From NCBI RefSeq assembly GCF_963855985.1, contig NC_087112.1, positions 3,536,501 through 3,600,500 of the forward strand: a DNA stretch of 64,000 nucleotides. Direction: 5' to 3'. The position numbers and the translations under genes were made by a program. Source of the DNA: Ostrinia nubilalis (lineage: Eukaryota; Arthropoda; Insecta; Lepidoptera; Crambidae). Below the pieces are notes generated by a model that searched no databases, was not told the DNA's origin, and saw only the letters and a list, made by a program, of their open reading frames with translations. Shown piece by piece: positions 32,309 through 42,309 of this stretch (its first letter is position 1; each line of letters opens with the position of its first letter).

Positions 32309-32443
32309 AGGCTGAGTTGCACCAACTTACTTTACCGATAACTAACTTACTTTAACGTTATTGTTATAATAACCGGTGTTTTTTGGAGTTTGACAGATTT
32401 TTGACGATTGTCAAAGTTAAAGTAAGATGGTGCAACCCAGCCT
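32309..32443. mobile_element. MITE, AGGCTGGGTTGCAC family
   Basis: AGGCTGAGTTGCACCAACTT ... AAGTAAGATGGTGCAACCCA and GCCT. Complete copy of the 15628 family. Confidence 0.85.
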
Positions 32444-32527
32444 TATTCTACGGCCTTATATTATCACATTAGACCATTCGCAGGTCTTATGGAGCTCTGG
32501 AAGTAAATAATGGAATTAAATTATTCA

Positions 32528-32660
32528 TTCGTTTCAGCCAAATGACGTCCACTGCTGGACAAAGGCCTCCCCCAACGACCGGTCCTGCGCCGACCGCATC
32601 CAGGCACCTCCCGCGACCTTCACTAGATCGTCGGTCCACCTAGTGGGGGCCTGCCCAATG
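32528..32660 (-). mobile_element. RTE-like LINE tail (AACG subtype)
   Basis: TTCGTTTCAGCCAAATGACG to GATCGTCGGTCCACCTAGTG, with a small deletion after CCCCCAACG. Confidence 0.8.
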
Positions 32661-33092
32661 AAATTAAATATCACGAATAATAATTTTATCTAGGGGTCAG
32701 AGTTGTAACCACAGTTGTTTTTTTACTCAAGCGATTGAAAAACAAGACCATGTCTAATTATTATTAATGAAGCCCCAAAAATTCATTACCCTATTTTGGA
32801 ATTCAGTAAAAATACTTCTGGTATTTTTTTAACAAATAAAATTCAGTTCATTTCCATAAATCCATTGTTTTTTATTTAAACTAGTGCTACTTACATAAGT
32901 ACACTCATAATACAGTATCTTAAGCAAAAGGTCAATGCTATGCAAAAGGTTACGTAGGGAATCGAATGTTGAACTATGAAGGTTGACATGTTACGTGTCA
33001 ATGTCAGTTTTTACTGTAAAATTGGTAATATACTTACATAACATGTACTACGCCCTCGAGTAATTCAAACACTGGCCTGCAAAACTAATGCA
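32661..33092. other. Non-coding, nothing recognised
   Basis: AT-rich spacer. Confidence 0.4.
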
Positions 33093-33240
33093 ACGCCCGT
33101 ATTCACAAACACTACTATGAGGTCTCACAGTGAGCGTGGACGCACAGGGTGACATATGAACCAATCACAGAGCTCTATTCAACGCTGTGCGTTCGATTTG
33201 CTGCTTCACTTATGCAAGCATCGTTTGTGAATACGGGCGT
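33093..33240. mobile_element. 148-bp MITE, ACGCCCGTATTCACAAAC ends
   Basis: Perfect 18-bp terminal inverted repeats. A second copy of exactly the same length lies at 39294-39441 with the same internal CAATCACAGAGCTCTATTCA. Confidence 0.92.
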
Positions 33241-33291
33241 ACCTAAGTAACTATACTTTTAAATTTATTTTTTTCTAAGCTATAGTGGTAG

Positions 33292-34559
33292 GGGTCATTC
33301 CACAAAAATATGTCAACTCTTAGTCCGCGCCACATTTCACATGGAATATTTGTTAATATTTTATTCCAAAATTGTTAAATAACAGCTCGCAATGTGTTTT
33401 ATTCATCACCCATTTATATTTTTTAAAACTAGTTTTAAAACATCTTAAATTCCTTTTAAATGACCCAAAACGTCATTCCCTAGGCATGTCCGTACTCCAA
33501 AAGTTTATGTTTTGGAACCCATATTTATAAAAACATCAACTTTATCCTGTGTTTTAATTGACGAATTATCTATTTAAACGTATATTACATCAAATTCTAT
33601 TAATATTTTGCGGTATCAATAAACAATAATTTGTTTTTCTTAGTTGAAAAAGAGTCCACAGCTTTTAGCGTCATTCCCTCGCCACGCACTGATTTTATAA
33701 TTTTGCGCTTTAATTGTATTTAGAGTGAATTACATTTAGTTGAGTTTAAAGTACGATAAGAAGTTATCCTCAGACCATACTGGCTTTGTGGCAGCCGTTT
33801 TTTGAATTAGTGCAAACGTGCCAGTTGTTGCGGAAACATGTGCTGATCTAGTCACTTCGGCAGTCCCTAGTTCAGTAGCTTTATTGATTGCAATAGGAAA
33901 TTGTATATAATTTAATAGTATTTACGTGTGGTTTATCGGCTATTTTCGGCACATCGTATTAAGCATCTTATAATATAAAGTTAATCTGCATTTGTGTTAA
34001 TTTTTACTCCAAATCGTCAGTCCCTAGACCGTCAGGCCCTAGCTTTAAACGACGATAGGGACGAAATTACTAGTTAGGGAATGACGTTTTTTATATAGAG
34101 ATAATAACAAAACAACTACATTAAGTATATTAACTTATCTATAAATGTTAAGGTTACAAGTTTTATACTTTACTAGCTGACCCGGCGAACTTCGTACCGC
34201 CTTAGCGTAGAGATTTTCTTTATATTTTTTTCCGTAAAAACCTTGTACAGAGTATTAGAAAACTACAAAAAAAAATATCAGCCAAATCAGTCAACCCGTT
34301 TTCATGTTATGTCGTGACAACGGAAAACGGGTTTCATTTTTATATATATAGATTAGAAGTCATATAGGAGTAATGTTGTATGAAAAAATTGAAAAATTCG
34401 AATTTCTCCTAAAATAAAGGATAAAGTGACTGGCCCTTTTAGACATAACATAATTAATAAATAAACTATAATTTACAGTAATAAAAGTATTCAAAAGCAT
34501 CTTAAAAAAGTTTAGGACAAAATGACGTCGAAAATATACATATTTTTATGGAATGACCC
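33292..34559. mobile_element. 1.27-kb inverted-end element
   Basis: GGGTCATTCCACAAAAATATG at the left faces CATATTTTTATGGAATGACCC at the right. Internal GTCATTCCCTA-, GTCAGTCCCTAG- and TAGGGAATGACG-type words are scattered in both orientations. No coding frame; non-autonomous DNA transposon. A LINE/RTE-type 3' end is nested inside. Confidence 0.7.
34172..34355 (+). mobile_element. LINE (RTE-type) 3' end, nested
   Basis: TAGCTGACCCGGCGAACTTC, CAGCCAAATCAGTCAACCCG to GGTTTCATTTTTATATATAT. Typical RTE-type 3' end in insects with a short AT microsatellite tail. Confidence 0.6.
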
Positions 34560-34839
34560 GTAGAGATTTAAAGAAACTACTATTTCTTATAAACTGTAGA
34601 AAACCATTAAACAGTTTTTCGAGTCATTTTTATTTCAGGATTATCTTTTGTACCACAAAGTTATTGCAATTTTAAAAGGGTAAAATACTTTTGCAGTTCA
34701 ATGTACTCGTACATTAATAAATTAAGGCATAACAAATTCAAATAAGCTAAAGCTCTTGTTAGGAATGCTCTGTCACGTCATAATCATATTATGTCAATGT
34801 AACCCTTTCCGTGCCGCTCATATACCTTAGGCACTGACT
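34560..34839. other. Non-coding spacer
   Basis: Nothing recognised. Confidence 0.35.
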
Positions 34840-34988
34840 AGGGATGTTATGGATATGTAGTTTCGTTTATGGATACGGTTACGGATATTGGAATAATATT
34901 ATACCGGTTTCGGTTACGGTTACGGATATTTTTTTATTTCGGATATCCGAAAGATTCGGTTATGGTACCGGATATCCATGACATCCTT
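34840..34988. mobile_element. 149-bp MITE with 10-bp target duplication
   Basis: Ends AGGGATGTTATGGATAT and ATATCCATGACATCCTT are inverted repeats. GGCACTGACT is present exactly on both sides (34830-34839, 34989-34998). Interior holds repeated GGTTACGGATAT words. A 9-10 bp duplication suggests a Mutator-like transposase. Confidence 0.85.
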
Positions 34989-35308
34989 GGCACTGACTCA
35001 ATTTTATTATGCGTTAGACCAATAGTTCCAAAGGTCAGTGTCCTCTTATCTAATGTAATTTTTCCCAAGCATCCGCATCCGGTCCGAAAGTGCGCAAACT
35101 CTTTCTCTAAACAGATGGCGCGCGCGTCGCATCTGTAATGCGCAGGCGCGAAAGCGGCGCGCGCGGCGCATCGCAAACAATTGGGCTTACTTTACTTGTT
35201 TTCTTGTTTTATTACTCATCTTATTCACTTGATGGATGTCCCAAGAACAATGGATACCCCTGTAAATGTGATATATCTCATCAATATACTATGGTCTCTC
35301 TAACTAAG

Positions 35309-35419
35309 GGCTCAGTCAAATCGACGCGATCACACGCAATCAGCCGGCGTGCAGCGATGGCGATCAGACTTAAATGCATTGATCGCCATCGCTGCACGCT
35401 TTGGTTTGGCTGAACCTTA
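35309..35419. mobile_element. MITE with 20-bp inner hairpin
   Basis: Arms 35347-35366 and 35380-35399 are exact complements around 13 bases; weaker outer complementarity extends toward GGGCTCAGTCAAA and TTTGGCTGAACC. Confidence 0.7.
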
Positions 35420-35540
35420 AGGCCCAGTTTCCACCAAGGCAGAGTAGAGCGGAGTGTAGCGAAGAAGTGTTTTGAATAACCAATCAGATTTCATTATTTC
35501 CACTTCTCCGCTCTACTCTGCCTTGGTGGAAACCGGGCCT
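35420..35540. mobile_element. 121-bp MITE, AGGCCCAGTTTCCACC ends
   Basis: AGGCCCAGTTTCCACCAAGG continues through CAGAGTAGAGCGGA; the right end is its complement with one change. Confidence 0.88.
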
Positions 35541-35697
35541 AATATCATGATCTATATAAAAATAGGTTTTCAAGATTTAATTTTTCAGTCAACACGACAG
35601 TCCAGTTTTGCAGGATCCATTACGGGATCTAAAACTGGATTGCCATGGGAAAGGGAACGAACCCTAAAGGGCAACCTTTTAATTTTTCTAGAACTTA

Positions 35698-35913
35698 TCT
35701 ATACACATAAAACTCAAAGGTGTCTGACTGACTGACTGACTGACTGACATAGTGATCTATCAACGCATAGCCCAAACCGCTGGACGGATCGGGCTGAAAT
35801 TTGGCATGCAGGTAGATGTTATGTAGGCATCCTGTAAGAAAGGATTTTACGAAACTCCACCCCTAAGGGGGTAAACGGGATCCACGCGTACGAAGTCGCG
35901 GGCGGCCGTTAGT
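35698..35913 (+). mobile_element. Non-autonomous Helitron
   Basis: TCTATACACATAAAACTCAA start, a (GACT)n run at about 35725-35746, CACCCCTAAGGGGG hairpin, and end ACGAAGTCGCGGGCGGCCG followed by TTAGT (one change from CTAGT). Confidence 0.85.
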
Positions 35914-36091
35914 CGCCTTTAAAAAGATATTATATACCTACGTGGCGTTGGCGTTTCGTCCTCCGTGCACCGAAAAAACATTACCACGCTTCGTTTGCTT
36001 CCAGATCGCTGCAAGCCAATATCATTGCGTTTCCTTGCATAATCGATACAAATAGGAAGCTACGTAACGCTGTTACCGGGCCTTGAACCTC

Positions 36092-36203
36092 GGAAATGGT
36101 CGGGCGAGGAAGCGAACCCGCTACCGGACGTGTGGCGGCAATCAGCAATAATTAGTAGCACGCGGTTGGGGAAGTGACAATTTGGTGCTACTGGGGGTAG
36201 GTG
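36092..36203 (+). repeat. Interspersed repeat, unoccupied copy
   Basis: GGAAATGGTCGGGCGAGGAA, CGCTACCGGACGTG, GGCGGCAATCAG ... TAGTAGCACGCGGTTGGGGA. The copy at 36649-36971 is the same but carries a MITE. Confidence 0.85.
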
Positions 36204-36560
36204 TCAAAGTCTTCCAGTAACTGCCAAGTCACTGGAAGAAAAAAATATTTAAAAATTCAATCCAGTACTTGGCCCGTTTTAGCTTGGTCCACGGGCCAAG
36301 TCACTGCAATAGACTCGGTGTCAGACGAACGGTAAATAGGTACTATTTGTATTTAGCAGTTTGATACATTGTTGGAAAATCTATAATCTTAATCTGGTAA
36401 TTTATTATATTTTCTGGAACGGCCATGGCAAGAGAATATTAAGCCCTTAATATAAGCCAATTTTCAAGATTTGTAAATATATTCAACATACATAATCTAA
36501 ACTATTTTTTATAAGCACTTGTTTGCTTAAACAGAGTTGAGTCTTAATTCTCTGGCCAAT
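36204..36560. other. Non-coding spacer
   Basis: Nothing recognised. Confidence 0.35.
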
Positions 36561-36562
36561 CT

Positions 36563-36620
36563 AGACGTCACTGGGGGAGGCCTTTGTTCTGCAGTAGATG
36601 TCCTATGGTTGAGATGATTA
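36563..36620 (+). mobile_element. RTE-like LINE tail (ATG-tail subtype)
   Basis: TAGACGTCACTGGGGGAGGC, TTTGTTCTGCAGTAGATGTC and GGTTGAGATGATTATAACGA. Confidence 0.65.
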
Positions 36621-36648
36621 TAACGATGATAAACTTTGGCTCGTCAAT

Positions 36649-36971
36649 GGAAATGGTCGGGCGAGGAAGCGAATCCGCTACCGGACGTGCGGCGGCAATC
36701 AGTACTAATGAGGGGCTATCGTTTTAGCGCTCACCAGTAAGCGCCACTGTAGAGTAAGGTCCTGTCACTTGCTAGTAGCGAAGACAGTGGCGCCAACTTG
36801 TGAACGCTAAAGTGGTAGGAGGACTATCGCATTTGCACTCATCAAGACGGCGCCACTGTAGAGTAAGGTCCTGTCAATCGCCAGGGGTGCCAACTGTTAA
36901 GTATAAAAACGATAGCCCTCATTAGTAGCACGCGGTTGGGGAAGTGACAATTTGGTACTACTGGGGTAGAC
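36649..36971 (+). repeat. Interspersed repeat, occupied by MITE
   Basis: Same sequence as 36092-36203, interrupted at the CAATCAG/TAGTAGC position by the MITE 36706-36924. Confidence 0.85.
36706..36924. mobile_element. MITE, TAATGAGGGGCTATCG ends
   Basis: TAATGAGGGGCTATCGTTTT at the left and AAAACGATAGCCCTCATTA at the right. Interior has GCGCCACTGTAGAGTAAGG repeated twice. Related decayed copy at 17841-18130. Confidence 0.88.
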
Positions 36972-36982
36972 GAAAGGTAAGC

Positions 36983-37153
36983 CTAGGCGCAGACCACCGA
37001 TTTTTAGTTGGCCGATAGATGGGTCGGGCTGTTAATCAGTATGGAGATGTATGAAAGTGCGCACATTACACCGATTTAGTATCGGCCCATTCTTCATACA
37101 AATTAGATTCAGCCCCCCTATCGGTCAACTAAAAGTCTTTGGTCCGCGCCTGA
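36983..37153. mobile_element. MITE, AGGCGCAGACCACCGAT ends
   Basis: AGGCGCAGACCACCGATTTT and TAGTTGGCCGATAG at the left match the complement of the right end (CTATCGGTCAACTA, GGTCCGCGCCT) with several changes. Confidence 0.8.
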
Positions 37154-37194
37154 GCTAAATACTATTTATATTTACCAGGTTTACACAAGCAGGT

Positions 37195-37440
37195 TTCGCC
37201 GATCCTTGGGGGAGGCCTTTGTCCAGCAGTGGACGTCATAACTGACCTCCGATGGGGCAGCAAGGTTCTGGAGTGGAGGCCACGTACCGGAAAACGCACC
37301 GTGGGACGTCCACCCACAAGGTGGACCGACGACCTGATAAAAGTAACAGGAAGTCGCTGGATGCAGGCCGCTACCAACCGTGCGATGCGTGGAAGTCATG
37401 TTCAGCAGTGGCCGTCCTGTGGCTGAAATGACGATGATGA
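37195..37440 (+). mobile_element. RTE-like LINE tail (ATG-tail subtype)
   Basis: Coding text TDLRWGSKVLEWRPRTGKR, then VGRPPTRWTDDLIKV and QQWPSCG, ending with GAAATGACGATGATGATAGG. Preceded by a second, partial tail (GGGGGAGGCCTTTGTCCAGC). In this fused arrangement the latter part of one tail precedes the earlier part of another. Confidence 0.85.
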
Positions 37441-37596
37441 TAGGAAAAGACAATCTTGAGAAATGTAAAGGGCTCCTTATGAGCAAATTTTCAAGATTTG
37501 TAAATAAATTCAACATAAATAAAGATTTTTTTTTTATAAGCACGTATTTGCTTCAATTTCAGAGTTGAATCTTAATTATCTAGCCAATCTGGATAT

Positions 37597-37845
37597 CATT
37601 GGGGGAGGCCTATGATCAGCAGTAGATGTCCTATAGTTGAAATGATGATGTTAAGTTTTGATATTACGTCTGATAATAATCTTACCGGAAATCGCAGCGT
37701 GGGACGTCCACCTACAAGGTGGACCGATGACATCGTAAAGGTAGCAGGGAAGCGCTGGACGCAGGCCGCTACCAATCGATCAACGTGGAAAGCATTAGGG
37801 GAGGCCTATGTTCAGCAGTGGACGTCCTATGGCTGAAATGATGAT
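37597..37845 (+). mobile_element. RTE-like LINE tail pair (ATG-tail subtype)
   Basis: A partial tail (GGGGGAGGCCTATGATCAGC) is followed by a longer one with NRSVGRPPTRWTDDIVKVAG, RWTQAATNRSTWKALGEAY and VQQWTSYG, ending GAAATGATGATAAT. Same partial-then-longer layout as 37195-37440. Confidence 0.85.
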
Positions 37846-38447
37846 AATCTTCGCTGGAAATATTAGCTCACTATTTACAAACTTGTGTAAGTATACTGTT
37901 TTTTCTGTTGAACAAAATCTGATTCAAAGAAAAGTAAAAATACGTCAAACATAACATTTCCACAGCTTTGCCCAATAAACTTTTATTTTCCCTGCCTATG
38001 AGTCACACAGGCTTTCCGCGCAAGCGCTGTGACGCGGTGACGTAAGGGAAAACACAAATGCGACGCAACGGTGACGTCATAGTCTCATAGAGCCCGTGAT
38101 TATGCATATTTGATGAAATACTGTAGCAGGTTCGAGTTCTTTGTAGTGCTTGGTAGAGTGATGAAAATAAATAAACTGTTTTATTAAATACTTAACAAGT
38201 TTTACTTAATGCAAAAATGTCTTTTTGCTTTCGGCTGACGTCATAAGTAACAGCTTGGGTTTTAGTTCCTTTATCCGTTCGTTTCAGTCAAATGACGTCC
38301 ACTTCTGTTTGGTTTTAAGTATAGAAAAAAAATTAAAAATTTGTAACAATTAGAATTGAATCCATGAGCAGGTGTCAGTTGACATAATAATGTGGATTTC
38401 AAAGTATTTTTACAACAAGTTCTGTGTCTTTAATTGGAAGAATTAAA
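37846..38447. other. Non-coding, nothing recognised
   Basis: A short match to the AACG-subtype LINE tail (CGTTTCAGTCAAATGACGTC) at about 38279-38301; otherwise nothing. Confidence 0.4.
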
Positions 38448-38712
38448 TAATAATAATAATAAATATCCTTAGAAATTTTACACTGCGCTTCTAGTCCCAA
38501 ACTAAGCAAAGCTTGTACTATGGGTACTAGACAACGGATATAAACATACTTAAATACTTTTTTTTGTAAATAATACATATTTTATACATAGAAAACACCC
38601 AGTCCAATACAAACACATATGTTCATGCACACAAATCTTTGTACTGTGCGGGAATCGAACCCGCAACCTCCAGAATAGTAGTCCGTTTCGAACCACTACA
38701 CCAAACGGCCAA
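38448..38712 (-). mobile_element. Second tRNA-derived SINE family
   Basis: On the minus strand the head reads GGCCGTTTGGTGTAGTGGTT (A box) and GCGGGTTCGATTCCCGC (B box). The body has ACTGGGTGTTTTCTATG and a 3' (ATT)n tail. A body fragment recurs at 53823-53850 and perhaps 55372-55430. Not a tRNA gene: no proper acceptor stem and a SINE body follows. Confidence 0.82.
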
Positions 38713-39293
38713 CGACCACTTCTTTCTATTTACCACGAGATACTTAAAAGAACTGGAGAATCGAATCTAGGACCTCCAAATCAAAATCAACTTAACCACT
38801 ACGCCCACAGACGCGTTATTCAATACGAAAAGCAAATGAAACACACCCCTTGTTTGCAAATTTCATCAGGCGATTCGTTTTGTCGTGTATTTAAAAACCT
38901 TTTGCCACGTTTTAACAAGTCCTAAATTCAAACAATAAGGCAAACAATCCATTTCTGTTAAGACCCGTTTCTCACGTGACAAGAATGGCGTCAGGGGATA
39001 AAAAAATGTGACCAATTCGCGTGACTGCGTGACGTTTTTCTAAAGCATAGGGACACGTGTCCCAAGGGGTTAAATAAACTTTCTTTTTGACGTATAAACT
39101 ACGTCATAGTCGTTTAAGTCATCGATGTGGAAACTTATGTGGCTTATTTGGGATTTGTTTCTTGTTTCTGCTCGTAATTTAGCGGCATAATCATTACCTA
39201 AGTCCTATTTAAGTATTTCTTAAGACGTAAATGTTCTCGAGAATAAAGGGATGTTGTGCTTTAATGGTAAGTTAAACAAAATGAGAGAGACTA
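38713..39293. other. Non-coding, nothing recognised
   Basis: A second B-box-like minus-strand string lies near 38755-38775 but is too degraded to call. Confidence 0.35.
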
Positions 39294-39441
39294 ACGCCAG
39301 TATTCACAAACATTACTATGAGGTCTCACAGTGCGCGTGGACGCACAGGGTGACACACGAACCAATCACAGAGCTCTATTCAATGCTGTGCGTTCGATTT
39401 GCTGCTCCTCTAAAGCAAGCATCGTTTGTGAATACGGGCGT
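39294..39441. mobile_element. 148-bp MITE, second copy
   Basis: Same length and family as 33093-33240; left end has one change (ACGCCAGTATTCACAAAC). Confidence 0.92.
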
Positions 39442-39483
39442 AAGATGACATGCAGTGTTCGTTAACAATGGTCAGTATCTAAA

Positions 39484-39535
39484 TTAGATAGAGAGATAAA
39501 AAAGAGAGAGAGAATCAAAAAGAGAGAGTGTGTGT
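39484..39535. repeat. GA-rich microsatellite
   Basis: (GA)n and (GT)n runs just before the palindrome. Confidence 0.75.
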
Positions 39536-39538
39536 GAG

Positions 39539-39613
39539 TTCCTCGTTGTGGATAAAAACAATTTAAAAAATCTTGTACAGATTTTTTAAATTGTTTTTAT
39601 CCACAACGAGGAA
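39539..39613. repeat. 35-bp-arm palindrome at SINE end
   Basis: Arms 39539-39573 and 39579-39613 are exact complements around TGTAC. Each arm contains the SINE 3' terminus TTCCTCGTTGTGGATAAAAA in opposite orientation. Confidence 0.95.
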
Positions 39614-39855
39614 GCTCTTGGCCTGTATCTCACCTGATGGTAAGTGATGATCAGGCCGAAGGTGGAAGCGAGCTGTTAACATTGTTTTTATGGCGACAGT
39701 CTTAGGTAAGATGGTGGTAGCTATAGCCAGGCGGACTTGTAACAAGCCCTAGCACAAACCAAACCGAACAGAAAATTCTGCCCCCACTGGGAATCGAACA
39801 CGGGACCTCTGCCTCTGAGGCAGGTGGTCTAACTAGGTACTAGACCACAAAGGCG
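39579..39855 (-). mobile_element. tRNA-derived SINE, internally deleted
   Basis: Minus-strand copy of the 8769 family. Compared with the full copies it lacks ~70 bp in the middle (between GGTGGAAGCGAGC and TGTTAACATTG). Head includes GGGAATCGAACACGGGACCT (B box with one change). Confidence 0.85.
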
Positions 39856-40121
39856 GTAGATGTACGATAATTTATATATTGTACAGTTTATTAATTAAAT
39901 AGGTAGCACGACGTTACATAAGTGATGTCTGTGAGTAACCTACGTCAACATACTTGTATGTCATAATGATGTAATACATAATGCCTAAATCACCCGACCT
40001 TGCTAGTTACTTAACAGATAACACAAAAATAGGTTGGGCTTAAAAATAGTTTATTCTCAGATAGAAGCATAATTTCACTTACAATGAGAATGTGGCTAAC
40101 TTGCACCTTATAACCAGCAGT
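39856..40121. other. Non-coding spacer
   Basis: Nothing recognised. Confidence 0.35.
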
Positions 40122-40203
40122 ATAACCACAAATGTCGTTTTTTTATGGAGTTTGACAGTTTTGACGTTTGTTAAAGTTAAAGTAAGATGGTGCAACCCAG
40201 CCA
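40122..40203. mobile_element. MITE fragment, AGGCTGGGTTGCAC family
   Basis: Only the right half (GTTTGACAGTTTTGACG ... GATGGTGCAACCCAGCC) remains. Confidence 0.75.
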
Positions 40204-40778
40204 AAAACTTATATTCAGTAACGAGTAGTGACAGATCTTAATCAAAATAACTTTTACGTTTACAACTAGGAAAGATTTTTAAATAACAAAAATACGTTTG
40301 TTATTCTCGAAGGCAGATAAAGTTTCCTTGAGTACTATAGGTAGTACTTACATTATTATTCTGTACTATGTTCTATTTTGTTCTACGCGTGGTACGATCG
40401 TCCTTTTCACCTTGTTTATAAGTCGAGGGCAAATAGATGTATTTGTTTGCCGTTTCTTATTATCACTGGTGAATAATCATTACGTAATACATGCCTATTT
40501 GATTAATTAGTAAGTCTAAAGGCCTGTTACACTCATCAATAGCGTATCAGCAACTTATCTTTCAGATAAACTAGAACTTCTGTGTGGATAAGCAACTGAA
40601 ACTTTATAACCAGTGAAAAATTGGCACTAAAGGCTTCATCAGATATTATTTTCAATTCATTATTTGAAACTTTGTTTCATTGGCAACTAGATGGCGTTCT
40701 GTAAAATCTTAAAGGATACTTCTATATTACTAATTGACTGATCTATCACCATTGAACGGATTGCACTGAAAGGCACTA
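40204..40778. other. Non-coding, nothing recognised
   Basis: A 70-codon frame at 40298-40510 lacks domains. Confidence 0.4.
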
Positions 40779-40887
40779 ATGCCCGTTTTCACCATCTATC
40801 CCTAATTTTTAAGTGACCCCTATGAAAACAAAATTCATGTTTAGTGTTACCACTTAAAAATTAGGGATTGATGGTGAAAACGGGCAT
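40779..40887. mobile_element. 109-bp MITE, ATGCCCGTTTTCACCATC ends
   Basis: 37-bp terminal inverted repeats with one mismatch. Half copy at 56366-56427. Confidence 0.9.
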
Positions 40888-42309
40888 AAGACTTTCCAAA
40901 ATTCACTTCATAATTAAGGGGTTGAAACGGGGGTTCAAAGCGAGCTAAGTCGCAGGCAAAAGCGAAAAAACTGCTGAATGGATTTTGATGACACTTTAAA
41001 GTATTATTGCAGATAACATATCACAGGCTATAATTTATAACATTTTTTGATAAACTGAATTTCACGCAGCATCACGATACTACTAACAAAAGCTAGTGCC
41101 TATTTCATAATACAGGCCTCAGTAAATAGAGTGAGTCAGCAGAATGGGGTTCAATGCTGCCTCATCCATGCTGTTGACCTCTGTTTGCCAGATGATGCAC
41201 TGATTGTGATGATTTAGCAATTTGCAAACAAGTAGGTAAGTACTTGCAGTGTTAAAGAAGACTGGAGAGGGAAGTTAATGTCAAAAGAATAATGTTTAAT
41301 TTACCTTTGCTACGTTTAATAATGACACGGACATTGTATTTTCTAAAGAAAAAGAAGGGATGAATGAAACACCTTTTATTGGAAGACACGAGAAAAGCAA
41401 ATAAATGAATAAATGACATTTTTCAAATATGGATTTTTGGATCAGATCATTTGCTGTTAGTCTTTAGTATTTAAAATAACGTAGCCAAGGTCCATTTCAT
41501 GTTTCTAATGACCTAAAATGTCTGAGTCTGGACATCGCGATTTAGGAACCACTAATAATAATAATTGAAAAACGCCATCTATCGGTCAAAATTTTGCATA
41601 AAGTTCGTACATAGGGCAAGTATGAAATAATTCATCCAGAAGAAAGCGGAAATATTCTTTGCGACCCGTTTTTGTAACTATGTTGCTTAATATCAAATTA
41701 GTAGTTACTTCTCAGATGTGTAGAACAGTATCAAATGTGCAATTTAGATAATTCGAGAATATTCTAGAAATTGCATAAAAAGATAGCACACATCCTGCAA
41801 TCGTGATAACTATAGTTTTTATTACAGCATGAGTAATAGTTAATAATGTTTTATGACTACGTAGTTGGATTTGTCTTCTGATAATATGTATATTATGTGA
41901 CGTAAGTTTTCAAGTGCACACACGTGTGTCATCGTCATCAGTGAGTAAAATTGATGTAAATAATTTCCATATTTAACAATAAATCAAAAACTCCGGGTTT
42001 GTTTCATTTAAAATGTGAGTCAGTCACCATTTACTTTTATTCTTTCTTTCATGACATTGGAAATAGGATGTTTGAAAAATAAAATTTTAATGAATATAAA
42101 AGTCAGTGATATAGCTTTTATTTAAGGGGATTTTCTAATTTCTTCGAGAATGCACTCTACTTCTTGATACTTTTAGAAATAATTTATGACTTTTTAAATG
42201 GCAAGTCTCTCAAATAGCAAAAGTAATGCGTAGATAGCAGTTTTAAATGGGCTCATTAAGTCATCACTCCATACGGCAACAATTAAGAACGACATGGCAA
42301 AAACATCTT
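40888..42309. other. Non-coding, nothing recognised
   Basis: GGGTTCAAAGCGAGCTAAGTCGC near 40930 resembles a Helitron interior. Otherwise AT-rich with no gene. Confidence 0.35.

Noticed and set aside
38640..38712. Candidate tRNA gene on the minus strand
   Set aside because: Both pol III boxes are present but a SINE body and (ATT)n tail follow and a full cloverleaf is not seen.
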